Source: an uncultured Clostridia bacterium
GTDB lineage: Bacteria; Bacillota; Clostridia; Christensenellales; UBA1242
Direction of reading: 5' to 3'
NCBI GenBank assembly: GCA_937896905.1
Contig: CALBOE010000010.1
Coordinates: 34,145 to 98,144, forward strand
Length of the DNA stretch: 64,000 nt
Within the stretch, counting starts at the first letter, position 1. Each line of letters starts with the position of its first letter. A program made the translations under genes and the position numbers. Positions 58,552 to 64,000 of this stretch are shown here, piece by piece. The notes beneath the pieces are model-generated. The model did no database searches, was not told the DNA's origin, and saw only the letters and a list, made by a program, of their open reading frames with translations.

Positions 58552-60723
58552 ATGATAAAAAGAATAGAATTAAACAGTATTGCCACATACAATCACTCGG
58601 AAATTATACCAAAGAAAATAAATTTTATATATGGTGGAAATGGAACAGGCAAAACATCTATTTCAAAATTTTTAGCTAAACCAGAAGTGTTTCCTACTTG
58701 TAAATTAGAAAATGATAATTATCCGACTGATATTTTAGTTTATAATAAGGATTTTGTAGAAGAAAACTTTGGAAAGGATAAGGCCATAAAAGGAATCTTT
58801 ACCATTGGTGAAGAAAATAAAGAAGTTGAAGATAATATCAAAGAATTAATTTCTCAAAAAGAGGATATTGAAAAAAGTAAAACAATACGAATAAATAAAA
58901 TCGATGAATTTACACAAAATGCAAAACTTATTTATAATGAATTTTGTAATAATTGTTGGACAATGAAAAAAGTTGCAGAACCATACAAAAAAGCCATGGT
59001 GGGTGTATTAAACTCAAAAGAAGCTTTTGCAGATATGTGCTTAAAATATTTTACAGATACAAAATCTACTAATGAATTAAATTCATTTAATGATAGATAT
59101 AAAATGTTGCACGAAACAGTAATGCAATCTTATTCTAGCTTTAATTTAATAGAAATAGAGGACATATACAACCTAGAAAACCATTCGATTTTATCTACAA
59201 ATATTGTTGCAAAAGAAGACAATCCATTGTCCACTATTATAAAAAAACTAAATAATAGTGATTGGATAAAATTAGGAACGAATTATTTAAAAGAAACAAA
59301 TAATACCTGCCCTTTTTGTCAAAGAGAAGTCCCTAAGGAAATTATATTAAATTTAGAAAATTTATTTGATGAAGAATATGAAAAAAATATAGACACACTC
59401 AATACTGTTTATTCTAGTTATAAATCATCAGCATCATTAATTATTAACAATATTAAATCTATTATTGAAAACGATATTCCAATTTTAGATTATTCATCAA
59501 TAAGCAAATTATTTATTAAAGTAGATTCTTTATTTAATGATAATTTAAAAATTTTAGCTGAAAAAATAAGATTTCCGTCTAATAAAATTAATTTAATTAA
59601 AACCAATGAATTATTATTTGAAATCAATAAAATTATAAAAGAATTTAATTCAACAATAAAACAAAATAACGAAATATCAACAAAACAAATTCAAGAAAAA
59701 GCAAAATTAAGTAAAGAAATATGGGAAACGATATCAAATAATTACCTATTTGATGTTATTAGTGAATATACCAAAAAGCAAAATGGAATAAAATCAGCAA
59801 CTCATAAGATGATGATGGAAAGAGATTCTTTCAGTCAAGACATTTCCAAAATTGAAACACAAATAAACGAATTACAATCAAAAGTATCAACTATAGATAA
59901 TGCAATTAATGAAATTAATAAAATTTTAAAAGGATTCGCTTTTACTGGATTTTATCTTCGCAAAGCAAGTGATAATCGAAATTATGAAATCATAAGAGAA
60001 GATGGTAGCAACGCGAAAGACACATTAAGCGAAGGAGAAGAAAGATTTATTACCTTTCTTTATTTCATACAATTAATTAATGGCAATATTGAAAACAAAA
60101 GAACCATTAATAAAAAAATAGTAGTAATAGATGACCCAATTTCAAGTCTAGATAGCAACATTCTATTTATAGTAAGTTCATTAGTAAAAGAAATAATTAA
60201 TGACTGCAAAAGTGGAACAAATTTAATAGACCAAATTTTTGTATTGACACATAATATATATTTTCATCATCAAATAAGTTTTAGACCTAAAAGCAATCGA
60301 TTGTCGCCAGATTTAGTCGCTTATGTAACCATCAATAAAAAGGATAATATATCTTCTATAAAACAATCAAATAAAAATTCTATCCAAACTTCTTATGAAT
60401 TGTTATGGCAAGAAATTAAAAATCCCGAAAATACAAGTAGAGCCAATATATTTAATTCTATGAGAAGGATATTAGAATATTATTTTGATATAATAGGTGG
60501 ATTAGATTATGATGAGCTTATAAACTCATTCTCAGGTGAGGATAAATTAATTTGCAATTCTTTAATTTCCTTTGTTAACGCAAACTCTCATTCAATAGCC
60601 GATGATTTTGTAATTGGCTTTAGTGAGGAAGATATTGAAAAATACCTAATCGTATTTAAAAAAATATTTACAAATAGTCGTCACGAAGCACATTATAATA
60701 TGATGATGTCTAGAGATTATTAA
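58552..60723 (+). CDS. AAA_13-type ATPase, RloC/PrrC-like anticodon nuclease candidate
   Basis: The 723-residue protein starts MIKRIELNSIATYNHSE, with Walker A FIYGGNGTGKTS near 26-36. A long coiled-coil middle carries CPFCQREVP near 253-261, a CxxC zinc-hook-like motif. The ABC signature LSEGEERFITFLYF is near 492-505, and Walker B KIVVIDDPISSLDSN near 522-536 with a D-loop; FVLTHN is the H-loop. The C-terminal 150 residues hold SMRRILEYYFDIIGG and FVNANSHSIADD. This layout matches RloC- and PrrC-like phage-defence ATPases, in which the C-terminal part cuts tRNA anticodon loops. PrrC is known to accompany restriction systems, as here. The nuclease residues cannot be assigned with confidence. 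Confidence 0.75.
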   Translation: MIKRIELNSIATYNHSEIIPKKINFIYGGNGTGKTSISKFLAKPEVFPTCKLENDNYPTDILVYNKDFVEENFGKDKAIKGIFTIGEENKEVEDNIKELISQKEDIEKSKTIRINKIDEFTQNAKLIYNEFCNNCWTMKKVAEPYKKAMVGVLNSKEAFADMCLKYFTDTKSTNELNSFNDRYKMLHETVMQSYSSFNLIEIEDIYNLENHSILSTNIVAKEDNPLSTIIKKLNNSDWIKLGTNYLKETNNTCPFCQREVPKEIILNLENLFDEEYEKNIDTLNTVYSSYKSSASLIINNIKSIIENDIPILDYSSISKLFIKVDSLFNDNLKILAEKIRFPSNKINLIKTNELLFEINKIIKEFNSTIKQNNEISTKQIQEKAKLSKEIWETISNNYLFDVISEYTKKQNGIKSATHKMMMERDSFSQDISKIETQINELQSKVSTIDNAINEINKILKGFAFTGFYLRKASDNRNYEIIREDGSNAKDTLSEGEERFITFLYFIQLINGNIENKRTINKKIVVIDDPISSLDSNILFIVSSLVKEIINDCKSGTNLIDQIFVLTHNIYFHHQISFRPKSNRLSPDLVAYVTINKKDNISSIKQSNKNSIQTSYELLWQEIKNPENTSRANIFNSMRRILEYYFDIIGGLDYDELINSFSGEDKLICNSLISFVNANSHSIADDFVIGFSEEDIEKYLIVFKKIFTNSRHEAHYNMMMSRDY

Positions 60724-60786
60724 TTTTAATTCTAATCCACCCAGCTCCAATATAAATTTTGGTGTTAGGATTGGATAGCGGTCTTC

Positions 60787-60794
60787 CCGCCAAG
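60787..60794 (+). repeat. Putative attR core
   Basis: CCGCCAAG, same as 51883-51890. It stands directly before GAAGTCG...CGACTTC, a terminator hairpin, reconstructing a normal tRNA 3' end plus terminator. Confidence 0.55.
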
Positions 60795-60795
60795 C

Positions 60796-60836
60796 GAAGT
60801 CGTATTTGAACCTACGGGTTGATGCGACTTCTTTTT
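60796..60836 (+). terminator. Original tRNA-Ser terminator, displaced by the element
   Basis: GAAGTCG (60796-60802) and CGACTTC (60825-60831) followed by five T. Orphaned here by the 8.9-kb insertion if the attachment model is right. Confidence 0.65.
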
Positions 60837-60848
60837 GTTTGTGAAACT

Positions 60849-60886
60849 ATGAAAAAAAGATATGCTGTTGTTTGCATATCTTTTTT
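60849..60886. terminator. Terminator, bidirectional
   Basis: AAAAAAAGATATGC and GCATATCTTTTTT around a TGTTGTTT loop. It ends the MBG/InlB protein gene on the minus strand. Confidence 0.9.
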
Positions 60887-60911
60887 GTTGTTTAAGGAAC
60901 TTACGGTTTGT

Positions 60912-63900
60912 TTACGCCTTAGTTATTTCCAAACAGTATTCGCCGTCCTCGCCTTCAACAATTCTTGCCACATATTCGCCTGCATCATTGATGCTGGTTA
61001 GGTCGAAGATTGCTTCTAGTTCGGATTGCTCCAAGCCGTAATCTGAACGTATTTCCCACACGCCTGTCCACAATGTGTAGCTTGTGCTGGAAATTATGTT
61101 CCTCTTTAAGCCTGTTTTTGCGTTTACAAGTTCTATTGACGTTACTCCTTCTGGTAATGCAATGTTTACCTCTCCCGCTTCTTCTCTTACCACAATTTCA
61201 ACATTTTCCATTTCTAGGCCGTTAATGGTGTAGGTGTATACGCCATCTTTTACGCTCAATGAAATGTTCGAGTTATCTGTTGTGTCAAAAGCCATTTTGC
61301 CTGTTGCATTGGTTGTGTCGGTATACACAAATCCTACAAATATGCCTGAACCTAATGCGTTTGTATCCACTTTTAAGTTCACTTCTGCTCCATTCGCTAT
61401 GAATGTGCTTCCGTTGCTTTGTGCGGTTTGTGTTGTGTCGGTTGCTGTTACGTCAATCATTCCTGATGGCAACTCTAGCGCTACATCATTTGTCTTTTCG
61501 CCTGTTACCGTCATTTTATATGCGTCTGCAAAGCGGATTTCTACTTTTGTTACAATTCCTGCCAAGAAGTTTGCTGCTGCATAGTTTTCGCCAGTTACCG
61601 AACCTGTTGCTGTTAGTACATATTCGTCATTTAAATACACATACACTATTTGTTCTGCTTGTGTTGTTGCAAACAAGCTAATTGCGCTGTTGTCTTGAAC
61701 AACTTTTGTTCCTGCACTGGTTACATTTTCTGCTAACGGAACTATGGTGTATCCGTAGGTGTTACCTGCTTTTGCATTAGTCACTTTTAATGTTAAGTTT
61801 ACTCCCCATTTTGCATAGATTGTGTGTTCTGCTGTTTGGGTGACCTTTGTGCTTGCTGTTACTTCGGTTGTGTAGTTTTCTTCGAAGTACCAACCCATAA
61901 ACACCTTACCTGCTTTTGTTGGAGTTGGCAAGCTTCCTCCAAATGCTGACGCATAAGTTGCTTGTATGGTTGCTGCTTTGCTTGTTGGAGTTACTGTTCC
62001 TCCCATTGGGTTTAGGTTTACAATAACTTGGTCTAATTCAAAGCTTGCGGTTATGGTTACGTTGCCTTGTACGGTTGTTCCACTGTAGTTTCCGCTCCAT
62101 GTCCACTTGCTAAACTTGTAATATAAATCTGCCGTTGCGGTTACGGTTGTGCCTTTAATGCTTAATGTGTTTGCACTTACGGTGATGTTTGTTCCATAAG
62201 GCACTTCTTTTACGCTTGTTGGGCTTACTGTTCCGTTTTCTTCTGCAACTAATGTTACTGTGTAGTTATTAACTTTACTACTGTAAGTTGCGGTGTAGGT
62301 TACGTCCGCTTTAACTTCACTTAGTGCTGGGCTCCATGCTTTAAATGTGTAGGTGTACTGTGCTGTTGCTGCCTTTGTTGGTGTTGCTCCGCCATAGTTT
62401 GGTGTTGCCCCATATTTCACGCCGGTATCTGTTTCTAGCACTGCTCCGCCTTCATTCTTCCATGTTACTGTGAATAGGTTACGTTTGTAGTAAATTTTAA
62501 CAACACTGCTTCCATTTCCTGCTATGTTAACTTGGCTAAATGCTTCAGCTGTAAAGCCTGCGTAAGTTTTTGCTGACGCAGATGTGTTGGTATCTGTTGT
62601 GCCGGTTTTGTTTTCGGTGTCTTTTAAGGTGTATTGTGTATTCTCTAAATTTTCTAGATAATGTTCTACCTTATATGCCGTGTTAGTGTTAGCTGTTGCT
62701 GCCACCGTTACGGTTACGTTACCCTTTATTTTGCTTAAGGTTAACGTTCCTGCACTTTGAGAGTACGACTTATCTGTATTAGTTACGGTTACCGCTGTTG
62801 GAAGCGTGTAGCCTGTGTCTGCTTTAAGTGCTATGCTTGCATTTATGCTTTGCGCTGTTACGGTTATGCTTATATTTCCGCTTACCGTTGCACTTAATGT
62901 TGCAGTTGTGTTGTAGTTAACACTTGTTGGTTTTGTTGTTGCAGTTACATGTGTTAACGTGTAACTTATGCTTCTGCTTGAACTGTTTGTTACTGTGTAA
63001 GTTACATTTGTTCCGGTTGCGCTTGCTGGCAATCCATAGCCATTTGCTGAGTCTGCTGTTATGGTGTTGCTGTAGGTTGTTCCATGAACTGCATATGCTG
63101 TGCTGTTTGCCTTGCTTGCGTTGGTTACATTTACTGTTACTGTGTATGCACTTATTGCTCCACTTACGCCTGTGTTACCTGCTCCGTCCTTTGTCCAGAA
63201 ATACCAACTTCCTGCGGCTGTTACTGTGTGGGTGTAACTTATTGCCGCCGTGGTTGCTGTTATGCTGGTCCAGGTTGGTTCGGTTGTGTTGCTTTGGTTG
63301 AAGCCATATGCCACAATTCCTTTTCCGTTTGCATCTCGGCCTTTACCTATAACTTGGTTAACCACACTGCCTTTTTCTATGCTTGCTGTTGGCTTTGTTG
63401 CGTCTTCGGTTATGGTTAAGGTTCCGTTAACTGCGGTTACTTTGTAGTTTGCGGTTACATCGGTTGTTCCTTGTTTAATTACAACGCTTGGAACGTTTGC
63501 CACACTGCCAACTTCGGTTATTGTTCCTGGAGTTGCTGTGTAGGTTGCTGTTTGTCCGCTTGCTATTGTTCCGCTGGTTAAACTTGCTCCTGCTGTTAAA
63601 GGTGTTCTGTCATATTCTTTGCTTCCACTGCCTGCCGTTATGGTTATTTCACGTTTTGCAATTGTGAATGCCACTGCCGCAGTTGTGTGAGATTTGTAGT
63701 TGCTTGTTTCTGCAATTGTTGCATACATGTAGTAGGTTCCAACGTTTAATGTTGTGCTTGTTACTCCACTCCATGCTGTGCCACCACTGTTTGTGTTGGT
63801 TGTGCTGTAGTAGAAGGTTACAGTTCCTGTTTCTGGATTTGCACTTATGCTTGGAGTTTTTGGTGTGTCGCCATAAGTGTAGCCAGTCATGCTTGTTGTT

Positions 63901-64000
63901 GCTGTAAAACTTGCTTTGCCAATAACAACGTCTACATTTCCACTTGCATCTTTGTAGTTATTGTTTCCTGCACAATACCAATACACCTTATATGTGTTTG
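60912..64000 (-). CDS. Large MBG/InlB-repeat surface protein, C-terminal part (cut by window edge)
   Basis: The frame is open to the window end (NTYKVYWYCAGNNNYKDASG reads across the edge), so the N-terminus is missing; at least 1028 residues are present. Domains in order: an MBG-like unit ending NYKSHTTAAVAFTI, a YDG-type unit (KREITITAGSGSKEYDRTPL), a Thr/Ser-rich Ig-like part, repeated ITVTA segments, and InlB-like B-repeats (YKVEHYLENLENTQYTLKDT, YAKWG). It ends in ...VEGEDGEYCLEITKA without an anchor motif. Such proteins are extracellular adhesins or matrix proteins. The style is like the giant protein at 12304, but the sequence families differ. Confidence 0.85.
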   Translation of the reverse strand, partial: NTYKVYWYCAGNNNYKDASGNVDVVIGKASFTATTSMTGYTYGDTPKTPSISANPETGTVTFYYSTTNTNSGGTAWSGVTSTTLNVGTYYMYATIAETSNYKSHTTAAVAFTIAKREITITAGSGSKEYDRTPLTAGASLTSGTIASGQTATYTATPGTITEVGSVANVPSVVIKQGTTDVTANYKVTAVNGTLTITEDATKPTASIEKGSVVNQVIGKGRDANGKGIVAYGFNQSNTTEPTWTSITATTAAISYTHTVTAAGSWYFWTKDGAGNTGVSGAISAYTVTVNVTNASKANSTAYAVHGTTYSNTITADSANGYGLPASATGTNVTYTVTNSSSRSISYTLTHVTATTKPTSVNYNTTATLSATVSGNISITVTAQSINASIALKADTGYTLPTAVTVTNTDKSYSQSAGTLTLSKIKGNVTVTVAATANTNTAYKVEHYLENLENTQYTLKDTENKTGTTDTNTSASAKTYAGFTAEAFSQVNIAGNGSSVVKIYYKRNLFTVTWKNEGGAVLETDTGVKYGATPNYGGATPTKAATAQYTYTFKAWSPALSEVKADVTYTATYSSKVNNYTVTLVAEENGTVSPTSVKEVPYGTNITVSANTLSIKGTTVTATADLYYKFSKWTWSGNYSGTTVQGNVTITASFELDQVIVNLNPMGGTVTPTSKAATIQATYASAFGGSLPTPTKAGKVFMGWYFEENYTTEVTASTKVTQTAEHTIYAKWGVNLTLKVTNAKAGNTYGYTIVPLAENVTSAGTKVVQDNSAISLFATTQAEQIVYVYLNDEYVLTATGSVTGENYAAANFLAGIVTKVEIRFADAYKMTVTGEKTNDVALELPSGMIDVTATDTTQTAQSNGSTFIANGAEVNLKVDTNALGSGIFVGFVYTDTTNATGKMAFDTTDNSNISLSVKDGVYTYTINGLEMENVEIVVREEAGEVNIALPEGVTSIELVNAKTGLKRNIISSTSYTLWTGVWEIRSDYGLEQSELEAIFDLTSINDAGEYVARIVEGEDGEYCLEITKA

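Larger units (their letters stand above)
51891..60794. mobile_element. Integrated defence island at tRNA-Ser, about 8.9 kb
   Basis: The element begins with a serine recombinase abutting the tRNA and ends at a copy of CCGCCAAG. It carries an ASCH protein, a control protein with operator, a restriction endonuclease, a fused double methyltransferase, a structured RNA and an AAA_13 ATPase. The bases after the right copy form a terminator hairpin (60796-60836), which is what the tRNA gene would have had before integration. The outside neighbours are chromosomal-looking. Confidence 0.75.

Overview
The window is a low-GC chromosomal segment of a spore-forming, anaerobic, Gram-positive (Bacillota, Clostridia-like) bacterium, probably an uncultured lineage. 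Sequence support: a large SRP RNA with an Alu-type 5' domain, spmA/spmB, a SpoIVFB-type protease, a Spo0A-type DNA-binding domain, an L27 with a cleavable N-terminus beside its Prp protease, and pyruvate:ferredoxin oxidoreductase. No genus can be named from sequence alone.

Layout. 1-2684: lysine/diaminopimelate operon (end of asd, dapA, dapB, an aspartokinase without ACT domains) with overlapping genes. 3638-9206: ppx, a degenerate mreB-like gene, minD, minE, spoIVFB, rplU, prp, rpmA; this resembles the mre-min-spoIVF-rplU-ysxB-rpmA order of Bacillus, but mreC, mreD, minC and spoIVFA are missing here. 9490-12285: two RNA-modification enzymes, a HEPN-like/CBS protein and the SRP RNA. 12304-23832: one 3842-residue secreted repeat protein. 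24052-29962: Rho-like protein without a P-loop, MazF-type toxin and small partner genes, metal permease, spmA/spmB behind a SigE-like promoter, a TasA-like secreted protein and a stand-alone Spo0A effector domain. 30130-45836: tex, nifJ, truA, rplM/rpsI, a 6S-like RNA, a ComEC-like metallo-hydrolase, patatin, a coiled-coil membrane protein, rsmF, a CYTH-like protein and a lipoprotein.

46063-49268 is the most unusual stretch. One gene has REP-like repeats read through in frame. Next to it are two convergent TasA-like genes joined by a perfect 53-bp inverted repeat at the signal-peptide codons. Only one gene has a ribosome-binding site and the start of the signal peptide; the other is an intact but headless ORF. 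Inversion would swap the two bodies in frame, each with its own terminator, so this looks like a phase-variable secreted-protein switch.

51891-60794 is an integrated element of about 8.9 kb at the 3' end of tRNA-Ser(GCT). It carries a serine recombinase, an ASCH protein, a control-protein-regulated restriction-modification system with a fused two-domain adenine methyltransferase (M.FokI-like layout), a candidate structured RNA, and an AAA ATPase of the RloC/PrrC-like (AAA_13) type: a compact defence island. After it, 60912-64000 holds most of another large MBG/InlB-repeat surface protein, cut by the window edge.

Recurring local themes are multi-hairpin cloverleaf-like elements between genes, stop codons inside terminator hairpins, and several genes whose -10 box lies exactly 6 nt before the start codon, suggesting leaderless mRNAs.
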